A stretch of DNA of 64,000 nt from JAYFQF01 sp034927285 (GTDB taxonomy: Bacteria > Bacillota > Peptococcia > DRI-13 > UBA5745): contig JAYFQF010000006.1 of assembly GCA_034927285.1 (NCBI GenBank), positions 1 to 64,000 on the forward strand, written 5' to 3'. The position numbers and the translations under genes are program-made. Shown here one piece after another: positions 9,282 to 17,707 of the stretch. The notes below the pieces were generated by a model. That model was not told the origin of the DNA. It saw only the letters and a program-made list of their open reading frames with translations, and made no database searches. Within the stretch, counting starts at the first letter, position 1, and the number at the start of each line of letters is the position of its first letter.

Positions 9282-9693
9282 GCCCTATACCCTCCATGGC
9301 CAGATCAAAGCCCTGGGAAAGCTGATCCAGCTGGCTGCAAAGCTCCAGCATCAAAGTCTCCACCCGCTCCATTTCCGTGCGCTGGCGGCTCCGTTCCTCT
9401 TCCAGGGCGGACTTTTTCTCCTTGGCCTCATATCGGCTGGTATGGATGGATTTTATGGATGCAAAGTATTGCTCCGCCAGGCGCTCCTCCACTGCCTTCA
9501 ACTGGTCCTGCCGCTCCTGCCGCAGACTGGTCAGTTCCTGCAGGCGCCCTTCCATCTCTTTTAATTCCGCTTCCGCCGCGGCGATACGCTCCGCCAGCTG
9601 CTGTTCCTCCCGGCCCTGCTCTTCTTCCAGTCCGGCGATCAGCGACTTAACCTTTTCTTTAGGATAACCGAACATCGCTTTTCTAAATTCCAT
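9274..9693 (-). CDS. Small DivIVA-like coiled-coil protein
   Basis: This 139-residue protein starts at ATG 9693 behind GAGGAGG. The opening EFRKAMFGYPKEKVKSLI is a DivIVA-type N-terminus (FGY-x-K-x-x-V). Almost all the rest is charged heptad-repeat coiled coil (for example EEEQGREEQQLAERIAAAE). It is the first gene of a two-gene operon with the larger DivIVA-like protein, which begins with a related sequence, so the two may co-assemble. No enzymatic domain is visible. Confidence 0.65.
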   Translation of the reverse strand: MEFRKAMFGYPKEKVKSLIAGLEEEQGREEQQLAERIAAAEAELKEMEGRLQELTSLRQERQDQLKAVEERLAEQYFASIKSIHTSRYEAKEKKSALEEERSRQRTEMERVETLMLELCSQLDQLSQGFDLAMEGIGHE

Positions 9694-9760
9694 AGGGCCT
9701 CCTCGGCACCCGTTGAAGGACCTTGGGTGCAAACGAAATTCGTCGTGTATTATCTATATA

Positions 9761-9790
9761 ATTCTAATTGTTTTGCTTTACATATGTCAA
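9761..9790 (-). promoter_or_regulatory. Candidate sigma-A promoter for the DivIVA-like pair
   Basis: On the minus strand TTGACA (9790-9785) and TAGAAT (9766-9761) are 18 bp apart, about 70 bp upstream of the start at 9693. Confidence 0.55.
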
Positions 9791-9854
9791 CCGAAACCGC
9801 CATAATATTTTCCTTTGAGCCGGAAAATATTTTCTTTTGCTCAAATACAGCAAG

Positions 9855-9880
9855 ACGCCCGGCAAAAAATTGCCGGGCGT
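9855..9880 (-). terminator. Hairpin at the end of the ald operon
   Basis: ACGCCCGGCAA (9855-9865) and TTGCCGGGCGT (9870-9880) form an 11-bp perfect stem 50 bp past the ald stop. There is no proper T-run after it on the minus strand, so it may be a weak or factor-assisted terminator. Confidence 0.55.
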
Positions 9881-9930
9881 GGGCGGATCAGGCGGAATTT
9901 TCGCTCCGCTGAAACTCCGCTCCTTTGCCG

Positions 9931-11046
9931 CTACAGCAGCTGCTCCAAAGGAATGTAAATCATGCCGTGGGCTTCCGCCACCTTTTGATAAGTGATCTTT
10001 CCCTCGGCGGTATTTACCCCTTGAGTCAGGGCCTGGTCTTCCTTTACCGCTTTCCGCCAGCCGCGATCCGCCAGCTTCAGGGCATAAGGCAAAGTGGCGT
10101 TTACCAGAGAATAGGTGGAGGTTTTGGCCACATTGCCGGGAATGTTGGCTACCGCGTAGTGCAGTACGCCATATTTTTCATAAACCGGATCCGTATGGGT
10201 GGTGATCCTGTCTATGGTTTCGATAGAACCTCCCTGGTCGATGGCCACATCTACAATGACCGAACCTTTTTTCATGGTTTTTACCATGGCCTCCGTTACC
10301 AGCTTCGGCGCCCGGGCGCCGGGAATCAGCACCGCGCCGATCAGAAGATCCGTATCCTTCACTTCGGCGGCGATGTTATAACTGTTGGACATTACCGTCT
10401 TTATCCTGCCGCCGAAGACCTCGTCCAGATAGGCCAGCCGCCGGCCGTTTACGTCGATGACGGTGACCTCGGCCCCCAGCCCCAGGGCCAGCCGGGCGGC
10501 GTTGGTTCCCACCATGCCGCCGCCCACCACGGTAACCTTGGCGGGCTTCACTCCCGGCGTACCCGCCAATAAGATTCCGGCCCCGCCCTGGCTTTTCTCC
10601 AGGAAATGGGCGCCGATCTGCACGGACATCCGTCCGGCCACCATGCTCATGGGAGTCAGTAACGGCAGTTCCCGGCCCGGCAGTTCCACCGTCTCATAGG
10701 CGATGCCAATGGTTTTCCGCTCCAGGAGGGCCTTGGTCAGCGGAAGATTGGGCGCCAGATGCAGATAAGTAAACAAGACCTGATCCTTGCGCAGCAGACC
10801 GTATTCCTGGGCCAGGGGCTCCTTAACCTTCAGCACCATTTCGGCCTCGGCGTAAACCGCCGCTCCATCCTCCAGGATATGGGCCCCCGCCGCCGCGAAT
10901 TCCTCGTCCGCGATGCCGCTGCCCAGCCCGGCGCCCTGTTCAATCATCACCTTGTGGCCGTGCTTTTTCAATTCCTGAACGCCGGCCGGCGTAATCCCCA
11001 CCCGGTTTTCATTATTTTTGATTTCCTTAGGCACTCCAACGATCAT
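9931..11046 (-). CDS. ald: Alanine dehydrogenase
   Basis: The 371-residue protein is the full family length. It converts L-alanine and NAD+ to pyruvate, ammonia and NADH in the cytoplasm. The N-terminus MIVGVPKEIKNNENRVGITP is diagnostic. Lys75 in VKEP and His96 in TYLHLAP match the catalytic residues of the family. The NAD-binding Rossmann motif VVGGGMVGTNAARLALGLGA is near 170-190. It is the last gene of the long minus-strand operon that starts at the sigma-54 promoter near 18.48 kb, 15 bp after the first racemase-like gene. Its position suggests that alanine is released or produced by the pathway and used as nitrogen, carbon and redox source. Confidence 0.96.
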   Translation of the reverse strand: MIVGVPKEIKNNENRVGITPAGVQELKKHGHKVMIEQGAGLGSGIADEEFAAAGAHILEDGAAVYAEAEMVLKVKEPLAQEYGLLRKDQVLFTYLHLAPNLPLTKALLERKTIGIAYETVELPGRELPLLTPMSMVAGRMSVQIGAHFLEKSQGGAGILLAGTPGVKPAKVTVVGGGMVGTNAARLALGLGAEVTVIDVNGRRLAYLDEVFGGRIKTVMSNSYNIAAEVKDTDLLIGAVLIPGARAPKLVTEAMVKTMKKGSVIVDVAIDQGGSIETIDRITTHTDPVYEKYGVLHYAVANIPGNVAKTSTYSLVNATLPYALKLADRGWRKAVKEDQALTQGVNTAEGKITYQKVAEAHGMIYIPLEQLL

Positions 11047-11061
11047 ACCGTTTCCTTCCTT

Positions 11062-11790
11062 CTAATTATCATTTCTTCTGACGATATTTTCCGGCCGGGC
11101 CTGCTGGTACATCCAGCAGCGGCCGTGCTTCAGGCCCAGGCCCTGGAGGGCAAAAGCGGCCCAGAGCCCGGCAGAGGTGGGTTCAATTACCGGCAAGGGC
11201 AGTTCTTCCTGCAGCCTGACCGCCATTTCCGCCATGCCGGTGCAGCCCAGCACCAAGGCGTCGGCGCCGTCTTCCGCCGCGGCTTTTTTTCCATAAGCCA
11301 AAAGCTGCCGGTATCCGCCGCCTTCAGCCAGGCTCTCCAAATTGTCTTCCAGGGGATAAAAACTGGCCAGCCTGCCGCCGAGGCTCATCTTGTCCAGGCG
11401 GGCAAGGCCGTGAGCCAGGGAATTCTTTTGCATGGAGATCACGGAAAACCTTGGCGCCAGTTGCAGGGCCAGAGAAAAAGCCGCGGCTCCCACCCCCACC
11501 ACCGGCAGATCAAGAAGCTCCCGCAAGCCGTCTACCCCGGGATCGGCAAAACAATTAACCACAACCGCCCCATATTCCCGGCCGATCTCCCGCCGGTTTT
11601 CCAGGGCCCAGTCATACAAAGCCGCCGCCGCGTATTCCTCGTCAAAGATGGTTTCGATGGACAAAGGGCCGCGGGTAAGGCTGATGGCCTCCACCTCAAA
11701 GTCTGCCGGCGCGACCTCCCGGCACCGTCGCCTTACCGCCTCGTCCAGCAAAGGCGAGGCGATGGGAGTGATAACCGCCGTCTTTTTCAT
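11062..11790 (-). CDS. Asp/Glu/hydantoin racemase family protein (1)
   Basis: The 242-residue protein begins at ATG 11790 behind AAGGAGG. It has the two conserved cysteine segments of the aspartate/glutamate/hydantoin racemase superfamily, VVNCFADPGVDGLRE and VLGCTGMAEM, which provide the two acid/base thiols. NCFADPG and LGCTGM are closest to the hydantoin-racemase branch. It sits between the DUF917 gene (11-bp gap) and ald. A second, clearly related protein is the first gene of the same operon. The substrate is unknown; racemisation of an amino acid derivative or hydantoin fits the context. Confidence 0.85.
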   Translation of the reverse strand: MKKTAVITPIASPLLDEAVRRRCREVAPADFEVEAISLTRGPLSIETIFDEEYAAAALYDWALENRREIGREYGAVVVNCFADPGVDGLRELLDLPVVGVGAAAFSLALQLAPRFSVISMQKNSLAHGLARLDKMSLGGRLASFYPLEDNLESLAEGGGYRQLLAYGKKAAAEDGADALVLGCTGMAEMAVRLQEELPLPVIEPTSAGLWAAFALQGLGLKHGRCWMYQQARPENIVRRNDN

Positions 11791-11800
11791 GGCCCCCTCC

Positions 11801-12931
11801 TTACTTTTTCTGCAGTTCCTCAATGGGGATATACGGCGCGTCCACCCCGAAATGCCGGGGCTCCAGGCTCTTCAGCATGGCGGGAGCCCGCAGCTCCGGC
11901 TTGCAGGGCAAGCCCAGGATAGCCAATTCGTCGCCGATTTGCACGTCTTCGTTACGGCGGCCCTGACCAAGTCTCGTATCCAGGTTGATGATCAGATCCG
12001 GGCTGGAAGCCGCCAGCCGGCCGTCCAGGTAAAACAACTGATTTTCATTTTTAAATACCACTTCCGCCTGATGCCCGGCAAAGGCGCCCCGGCCTTCCAG
12101 CACGTGAGTTCCCCAATAATAGCCGTCCCGGTCTTCCCAGGGTTTTTCCTTCACTGTCCCCCGGAAGAGATCGTACATGCCCAGTTGGCTGCATAAGGCC
12201 TCGGCAGCGTCTTTCCCCAGAACTTTGGCCTGGCGCAGCGCCCGGCCGGCCTTCATGGCCTCCGCCATGGTTCCCGCCACCATATTGTCCTTTATTTCTT
12301 CTGCCGGGATCATAAATCCGCAAAGGCCGGTGGAGCCGAAGGAAGCGTCGGCAATCAGCTTGCCCAGCCGTTCCGCCATGTCCATATTGATCGTGTCCAC
12401 AATAATGCTTTTGTTTCCCCATTTGTCAAAGCTGGTGGCGGGTGTAAAGGATACGCCTTTTCCTACCGGTACCGCCTGGGTGATCTCCGGTACCGCCCGG
12501 CCGGCAAACTCGCCGTTAATGACCGCCTTGCCCAGGGCCGCGGCGGCCGCCATGGGCACCGGCGTATTGCTGCCGCCCAGCTCCAGGGGGACCAGAGCGC
12601 TGATTTTCCGGCCGGTGTATTCCTCCAGGAATTCCGTGGTTTTCGCTAAGTTTCGGGGATAAGTCCATTCTTTTAAGCCCAGCCGCCCCATCAGCTCCAG
12701 CTTATCCGGCGTCAGCGGCGCCGTGGATCCCATCAAAAAGGCGCAGGCCACCCAACTGCCGGCGGGCAGATCCCCGGCGTCCACCCAGGAAAGCTCATTG
12801 CCGGCGGCCATCTGCTCTTCCAGGGCCTTCAGGCCCTCTTCGGGATTGCCGCCGCCGCCTACGCCGTAAAGCAGGCAGCCCTGTACGAAATCCACTAATT
12901 CCTCATGAGTTTTCAATACATACTTTGCCAT
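11801..12931 (-). CDS. DUF917 (S-methyl-thiohydantoin desulfurase-like) protein
   Basis: The 376-residue protein matches the DUF917 family in length and pattern: a glycine-rich start (LLYGVGGGGNPEEGL), PLELGGSNTPVPMAAAA and GTHVLEGRGAFAGHQAEVVFKN. Members usually neighbour hydantoinase and hydantoin-racemase genes, and the family is named after thiohydantoin desulfurase. No hydantoinase subunit is present in this operon. It follows livF after a 90-bp gap containing a GC-rich hairpin, and precedes the racemase. The context suggests a cytoplasmic step in the use of a hydantoin-like or modified amino-acid compound; the reaction itself is not established. Confidence 0.85.
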   Translation of the reverse strand: MAKYVLKTHEELVDFVQGCLLYGVGGGGNPEEGLKALEEQMAAGNELSWVDAGDLPAGSWVACAFLMGSTAPLTPDKLELMGRLGLKEWTYPRNLAKTTEFLEEYTGRKISALVPLELGGSNTPVPMAAAAALGKAVINGEFAGRAVPEITQAVPVGKGVSFTPATSFDKWGNKSIIVDTINMDMAERLGKLIADASFGSTGLCGFMIPAEEIKDNMVAGTMAEAMKAGRALRQAKVLGKDAAEALCSQLGMYDLFRGTVKEKPWEDRDGYYWGTHVLEGRGAFAGHQAEVVFKNENQLFYLDGRLAASSPDLIINLDTRLGQGRRNEDVQIGDELAILGLPCKPELRAPAMLKSLEPRHFGVDAPYIPIEELQKK

Positions 12932-12979
12932 AATCCTCTACCCCTTAATTTTAGTATATTTTGATTATCCTCCGCAGGC

Positions 12980-13016
12980 CCGGCAGGCGCCTTTCCGGGG
13001 CTTTCCCGCCTGCCGG
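12980..13016 (-). other. Intercistronic GC-rich hairpin between livF and the DUF917 gene
   Basis: CCGGCAGGCG (12980-12989) pairs with CGCCTGCCGG (13007-13016). No T-run follows on the minus strand, so transcript processing or stabilisation is more likely than termination. The arm core CCGGCAGGC recurs in the hairpin at 16451-16480. Confidence 0.6.
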
Positions 13017-13020
13017 CGGA

Positions 13021-13734
13021 TCAATCCCTTTTCCGGGCCCCCAGGTAAGCGTCCTGCACTTCCGGGTCCTGCAAAAGCTCCCTGCCCTTTCCTTCCTTGA
13101 TAATCCGCCCGGTCTGCATAACATAGGCTCGGTCGGACAGAGCCAGAGCCTGGCGGGCGTTTTGTTCCACCAATAAAAGGGTAACGCCTAAGCCGTTGAT
13201 TTCTTTGAATTTCACAAAAATCTCGCCCACCAGCTTAGGCGCCAGCCCCAGGGAGGGTTCGTCCAAAAGCAAGAGCTTGGGCCTTGACATTATGGCCCGG
13301 CCAATGGCCAGCATCTGCTGCTCGCCGCCGGACAAGGTGGCCGCCGGCTGGCTTTTCCGCTCCTTTAGCCGGGGGAAAAGCTGATATACTTCAGCCAGTT
13401 CCTGCTGAAATACCTGCTTATCTTTTTGCAGATAGCTGCCGATCACCAGATTCTCATATACCGTCAGATTGCCGAAAACTCTGCGGCCTTCCGGCACCAG
13501 GGCCACGCCCCGGCGTACCATCTCAAAGGACTTGGAAACCAAAGCTTTTCCTTCAAAAGTAATCCGGCCCGCCATGGCAAGCCGCAAGCCGGCGATGGAT
13601 TTCAGTAAAGTGCTTTTCCCGGCTCCGTTGGCGCCGATGACGGAAACGATCTCCCCCGCCCGGATGTACATGCTCAGGTGGTCCAAAGCCTGGATCTGCC
13701 CATAACGCACCGATAAGTCCTTAACATCAAGCAT
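13021..13734 (-). CDS. livF: Branched-chain-amino-acid-type ABC transporter ATPase LivF
   Basis: The 237-residue ATPase has Walker A GANGAGKST, the signature LSGGEQQ and Walker B LLLLDEPSLGLAP, the form typical of LivF. It overlaps livG by 8 bp and ends 90 bp before the DUF917 gene. Together with LivG it powers uptake through the LivH/LivM pore. The neighbouring racemase and DUF917 genes suggest that the transported substrate is an unusual amino acid or hydantoin rather than leucine. Confidence 0.93.
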   Translation of the reverse strand: MLDVKDLSVRYGQIQALDHLSMYIRAGEIVSVIGANGAGKSTLLKSIAGLRLAMAGRITFEGKALVSKSFEMVRRGVALVPEGRRVFGNLTVYENLVIGSYLQKDKQVFQQELAEVYQLFPRLKERKSQPAATLSGGEQQMLAIGRAIMSRPKLLLLDEPSLGLAPKLVGEIFVKFKEINGLGVTLLLVEQNARQALALSDRAYVMQTGRIIKEGKGRELLQDPEVQDAYLGARKRD

Positions 13735-14503
13735 CTTCCGCCGCCTCCTCTCCCAGGTAAGCGGTTATCACTTCCGGATTATTCTGGATCTCAGCCGCCG
13801 TGCCATTGGCGATTTCCTTGCCGAAGTTCAGCACCACGATATGGTCGCAGATCCCCATGACGATCTCCATGTGATGCTCGATCAAAAGGATAGTCAGCCC
13901 GAAACGGTCTTTGATCTCCCGGATAAACTCCAGCAAAACCAAAGACTCCTCGGGATTCATTCCCGCGGCAGGCTCATCCAAAAGCAGGATCTTGGGATTT
14001 AGGGCCATGGCCCGGGCAATCTCCAGCCGCCTTTGGTGCCCATAGGGCAAATTCCCGGCCTTAAAGGAGGCATACTGCTCCAGGCCGATCAGTGATAACA
14101 GCTCTCCTGCCTCTTCTTTCAGCCGTTTTTCCTGCTGCTTATAGGCTTTATTGCGCAGCACCGCCGTTAATAGATTATAATCACAGTCGTGCTGGCAGGA
14201 AATCATCACGTTTTCCATCACCGTAAGCTTACGGAAAAGCCGCAGGTTCTGGAAGGTCCTGGCCACGCCCGCCCGGGCGATCTGATTGGGCTTTAACCCC
14301 ACCAGGCTTTGGCCCTCCACCTCGATTTTTCCGGAGGTGGGCTGATAAATGCCGGTAATTTGGTTAAACACGGTGGTTTTGCCGGCGCCGTTAGGCCCGA
14401 TCAGGCCAAAAATAGTCCCTTCGGATACGCTGAAGCTGACGTCGGATACGGCGGTAAGGCCGCCGAAGACCTTGGTCAGCCCCTCAACCTTCAGCATGGT
14501 CAT
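13727..14503 (-). CDS. livG: Branched-chain-amino-acid-type ABC transporter ATPase LivG
   Basis: The 258-residue ATPase has Walker A GPNGAGKTT and the LivG-type stretch LLLDEPAAGMNPEE. ATG 14503 lies 10 bases after GGAGG and overlaps the livM stop by 4 bp. A second ATG two codons in (14497) is possible but too far from the ribosome binding site. Confidence 0.93.
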   Translation of the reverse strand: MTMLKVEGLTKVFGGLTAVSDVSFSVSEGTIFGLIGPNGAGKTTVFNQITGIYQPTSGKIEVEGQSLVGLKPNQIARAGVARTFQNLRLFRKLTVMENVMISCQHDCDYNLLTAVLRNKAYKQQEKRLKEEAGELLSLIGLEQYASFKAGNLPYGHQRRLEIARAMALNPKILLLDEPAAGMNPEESLVLLEFIREIKDRFGLTILLIEHHMEIVMGICDHIVVLNFGKEIANGTAAEIQNNPEVITAYLGEEAAEDA

Positions 14504-15390
14504 CGGCTTTTTACCTCCTTATCCACTCCGGCATTTTTGCGGGTAAAGCGCCGGAAAAAATCCCGTATCCCGGCCCAGGTAATCTCCTTGCCCCCCATCA
14601 GCCCCTGTGGCCGCAGCACGATGGTGCCCACCAGCACCAGCCCGTAAAACACCAGCCGCCATTTGAACAGGGGCCGCAAAAATTCCGGTATGCCCACCAA
14701 AATCACCGTGGCGATAATCGAGCCGCTTAAGCTGCCTAAGCCCCCGAAGACCACGGAGGCGGCGATTTCCGTAGACTTGGCCATATCGAACATGATGGGC
14801 TGGATGTAAGTCAGATAATGGGCAAACATGGCCCCGCCCAGGCCGCCGAAGGCCGCGGAGACGGTCAGGGAGATCTTTTTCATCCCAAAGGTATCCACGC
14901 CGCAGCATTCCGCCGCCAGACTGTCCTCCCGGATAGCCATAAAGGAGCGGCCGTAGCGGGACCCGATAATATTTTTCATGACGATCACGCTGGCGATCAT
15001 CAAAAGCAAGGCTGCCGGAAGCGTTGTAGCGTCCGGAATATTGCCGAAGCCCCGGGCGCCGCCGGTTAATTCGCCGCCGTTATCAAACAGCAGACGGGTG
15101 GTTTCTCCCAGGCCCAGCATGGCGATGGCAAAATAGTCGCCCACCAGCTTCAGGGTGGGGATGCCGATCAGTCTTCCCGCTGCCGCCGCCACCGTTACGG
15201 CCGCTCTCAGCGCCAGGGCAACGGGCAGCCCCAGCCTGGTGGTGAGAATCGCCGAGGTATATGCGCCCAGGGCCATGAAAGCCGCATGGCCGAAGCTGAA
15301 AATTCCGGTAAAGCCCGTCAGGAGGGAAAGGCCGGTCACAACCACGATATTGCAGCAAATCAGAGTAATAATGCCGATATAATAGCCCAT
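14500..15390 (-). CDS. livM: Branched-chain-amino-acid-type ABC permease LivM
   Basis: The 296-residue membrane protein has about eight hydrophobic segments, with the LivM landmarks TGFTGIFSFGHAAFMALGAY near the N-terminus and AIREDSLAAECCGVD in the cytoplasmic loop that contacts the ATPase. It ends in a basic cytoplasmic tail (FFRRFTRKNA). The ATG follows GGAGGAG. It forms the pore with LivH, whose gene lies 12 bp upstream. Confidence 0.93.
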   Translation of the reverse strand: MGYYIGIITLICCNIVVVTGLSLLTGFTGIFSFGHAAFMALGAYTSAILTTRLGLPVALALRAAVTVAAAAGRLIGIPTLKLVGDYFAIAMLGLGETTRLLFDNGGELTGGARGFGNIPDATTLPAALLLMIASVIVMKNIIGSRYGRSFMAIREDSLAAECCGVDTFGMKKISLTVSAAFGGLGGAMFAHYLTYIQPIMFDMAKSTEIAASVVFGGLGSLSGSIIATVILVGIPEFLRPLFKWRLVFYGLVLVGTIVLRPQGLMGGKEITWAGIRDFFRRFTRKNAGVDKEVKSR

Positions 15391-15402
15391 CTTTTCTCCT
15401 CC

Positions 15403-16281
15403 TCACACCTTTTCTTCCCGGGCCACGCCCAGCAGGCCGCTGGGCCGTACCAGCAGGATAACGATCAAAAGAGCAAATACCACGATGTCCCGGATGGTGG
15501 AAGAAAGATAGCCGGCGATCATGGTTTCCATGATGCCCAGAAGCACCGAGCCCACGACCGCGCCGGCCAGGCTGCCCAGGCCGCCGAACACCGCCGCCAC
15601 ATAGGCTTTGGTGGTCAGGGCCCCCAACTGGGGATAAACGGTATATTTAGTTCCTAAAAAGAAGCCGGCCAGGCCGGCCAAAGCGCCGGCGACGATAAAG
15701 ACAAAGCAGATCAGCCGGCTGGTGTTTACTCCCATCAGGCCCACCGTCTCCAGATCATAGGAAGCCGCCCGGATGGCCATGCCCTCCTTGGTCTTATTGA
15801 TGATGTACAGCAGAATCAGCAGGAATAAAGAGCCCACCAGGGCCGCGAAAACATCCAGCAGGCTGACGCTCAGGGCGCCGATATTTACGGCGGTTACCGG
15901 CAGGATCTGCGGATAGGAGCGGAATTTGGCGCCGATAGTGGCGATCACTATATTTTCGCCGAAAATAGACATCCCCATGGAAGCGATGATGAAATATAAC
16001 GTCGGATTGCCTTTTTCACGGATCGGTTTATAGGCCGCTTTTTCCGCAATCGTTGCCACCAGGGCGCCGCCCAGTATGGCTCCCAAAAGCGCCAGAGGCA
16101 AAGGCAGCGCCATGATCACCAGAAAATAAAAGCCCACGTATGCTCCGGCGATAATAAAAGTGCTGTGGGCAAAATTTGAAAAAGACAAAATGCTGTAGAT
16201 CAGGGAATAGCCGATCGCGATCAAGGCATAGACAAAGCCGATGGATATGCCGTTGATCAGCTGCTGGACAAATTTTATCAA
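15403..16281 (-). CDS. livH: Branched-chain-amino-acid-type ABC permease LivH
   Basis: The 292-residue integral membrane protein starts at a TTG codon (16281) preceded by GAGGTGAG. INGISIGFVYALIAIGYSLIY near residue 10 and AFGGLGSLAGAVVGS (as VFGGLGSLAG) near the end are LivH hallmarks. It lies 210 bp after the substrate-binding protein gene, separated by a perfect hairpin that could lower its expression relative to the binding protein. Confidence 0.93.
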   Translation of the reverse strand: MIKFVQQLINGISIGFVYALIAIGYSLIYSILSFSNFAHSTFIIAGAYVGFYFLVIMALPLPLALLGAILGGALVATIAEKAAYKPIREKGNPTLYFIIASMGMSIFGENIVIATIGAKFRSYPQILPVTAVNIGALSVSLLDVFAALVGSLFLLILLYIINKTKEGMAIRAASYDLETVGLMGVNTSRLICFVFIVAGALAGLAGFFLGTKYTVYPQLGALTTKAYVAAVFGGLGSLAGAVVGSVLLGIMETMIAGYLSSTIRDIVVFALLIVILLVRPSGLLGVAREEKV

Positions 16282-16450
16282 GGGAACTCACCTCTCTTTT
16301 TCAGCCTCCCCGGGCCTGGAATCCGGATCCGGCGGTTACCGGACGGGATCTGAAGGCGTCCCGGCGAAGGCCGGGATTCTCCGGCAGTCCGGGATCTCCG
16401 GTGGCGGCCTGAACTTTTCAGCCGGGACGGGATCTCCGCTCAGGCCGGTT

Positions 16451-16480
16451 CCTCCGGCAGGCCAAAAGGCCTGCCGGAGG
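16451..16480 (-). other. Perfect intercistronic hairpin between the binding-protein gene and livH
   Basis: CCTCCGGCAGGCC (16451-16463) and GGCCTGCCGGAGG (16468-16480) form a 13-bp stem with an AAAA loop, 11 bases after the binding-protein stop. There is no T-run. Such hairpins commonly protect the 3' end of an abundant binding-protein mRNA. Confidence 0.75.
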
Positions 16481-16490
16481 AGGCGCCGGT

Positions 16491-17657
16491 TTACTTTTCC
16501 GGAACAAACCGCTCGACAAAGTGATCCGATCCGTCCTCCAGCAGCATAATGACCGCTTCCTTATTCAGCGGATTGTGGGTCTCGGGATCAATGGTAATCT
16601 TGGCGTGAAGCAGCTGAACATCCTTGGCGTTTTCAATGGCGGACCGGATAGCCTCCGGATCCGTGGAGCCCGCGGCCTCGATGCAGGACTTGATAAAATA
16701 AACCATATCGTAGCCCATAGCCACATTCAGCTCGGGGCTGACCTGATCCCCGTGGATTTCCCGGTATTTTTCCAGGACGCCCTCCAGGGCGGGGTCGGCC
16801 CAGGAAAAATGCTGCACGGTATAATACTGATGGAGGTCCGGGCAAATTTCAAACATGGCGGGGGAAAAGGAGTCTCCGGCGATCATTACCACGTCCAGCC
16901 CCAGATCATAGGCCTGCTTGGCAATCAGAGAGTTTTCCTTATAGAGGTTCGGCACGAAAAGCACTTCCGGATTCTGGTCCTTGATTTCCGAAAGCTGAGC
17001 CCGGAAATCCACGTCGCCGCCGCGGAAAGCCAGCTTGGCCAGGACCGTGCCGCCCAGCTCGCTGTATTGCTCTTCAATACAGGTACAGATTCCGCTGGAA
17101 TAGTCCGAAGTCACATCATAAAGGATAGCCGCCTTTTTCAGTCCCAGCTTGGTATAGGCATAGTCGGCGGCGATGGTGCCCTGATAGGGATCGGTAAAAC
17201 AAAGACGGAAGGACCAGGGCTTTAACGTGCCGTCTTCTTCTTCCGTTACGTTGATATTGGTGGCAAAGGAAGCGATCTGAGGGACTTTGTTCTTGGCGCA
17301 GATGGAGCCCACGGCGATGGTAGGGCCGCTTAAGTTGCTGCCGGCCATAACGATCATTTTATCCTGCTCAACCCCTTTTTTTACCGCGTTTACCGAGTCG
17401 GCGGAATTACCGCGGCCGTCGTAAAACTCCAGGTTCAGGGGCTTGCCCAGGACCCCTCCCGCTTCGTTGATTTCCGCGGCGGCGATCTCGGCGCCGTTTT
17501 TTTCATCCATTCCCCACAGAGCGCTGTCGCCGGTGACATGCACCAGGTAGCCGATATTAACGGCTTCTTCTGCGGAGCCCCCGCCGCAGCCAGCCGTCAA
17601 AGTCGTTCCCAGCATCAAGAGCAGGACCGCGGCAATCAGTTTGGTTTGTTTTTTCAT
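16491..17657 (-). CDS. ABC transporter substrate-binding lipoprotein (Liv type)
   Basis: The 388-residue protein starts at ATG 17657, seven bases after GGGAGA; an ATG two codons earlier touches the ribosome binding site. A signal peptide ends in LTAGC, a lipobox, so the protein is exported and lipid-anchored at Cys. The rest is a Peripla_BP_6 type I fold with NIGYLVHVTGDSALWGMDEKNGAEIAAAEINEAGG at the start of the first lobe (split here only for description). It captures the substrate for LivHMGF. The preceding gene is the second racemase-like protein, 50 bp away, and the whole set reads from the sigma-54 promoter. Confidence 0.93.
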   Translation of the reverse strand: MKKQTKLIAAVLLLMLGTTLTAGCGGGSAEEAVNIGYLVHVTGDSALWGMDEKNGAEIAAAEINEAGGVLGKPLNLEFYDGRGNSADSVNAVKKGVEQDKMIVMAGSNLSGPTIAVGSICAKNKVPQIASFATNINVTEEEDGTLKPWSFRLCFTDPYQGTIAADYAYTKLGLKKAAILYDVTSDYSSGICTCIEEQYSELGGTVLAKLAFRGGDVDFRAQLSEIKDQNPEVLFVPNLYKENSLIAKQAYDLGLDVVMIAGDSFSPAMFEICPDLHQYYTVQHFSWADPALEGVLEKYREIHGDQVSPELNVAMGYDMVYFIKSCIEAAGSTDPEAIRSAIENAKDVQLLHAKITIDPETHNPLNKEAVIMLLEDGSDHFVERFVPEK

Positions 17658-17707
17658 CTTCATTCTCCCTTTCGCTGTCGGTTCGTGTGGTGTGGTGCAA
17701 ACACATT

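Noticed and set aside
10759..11922. A 387-codon plus-strand frame opposite ald and the racemase gene
   Set aside because: Composition is that of a shadow frame and the opposite strand has recognisable enzymes with proper starts.
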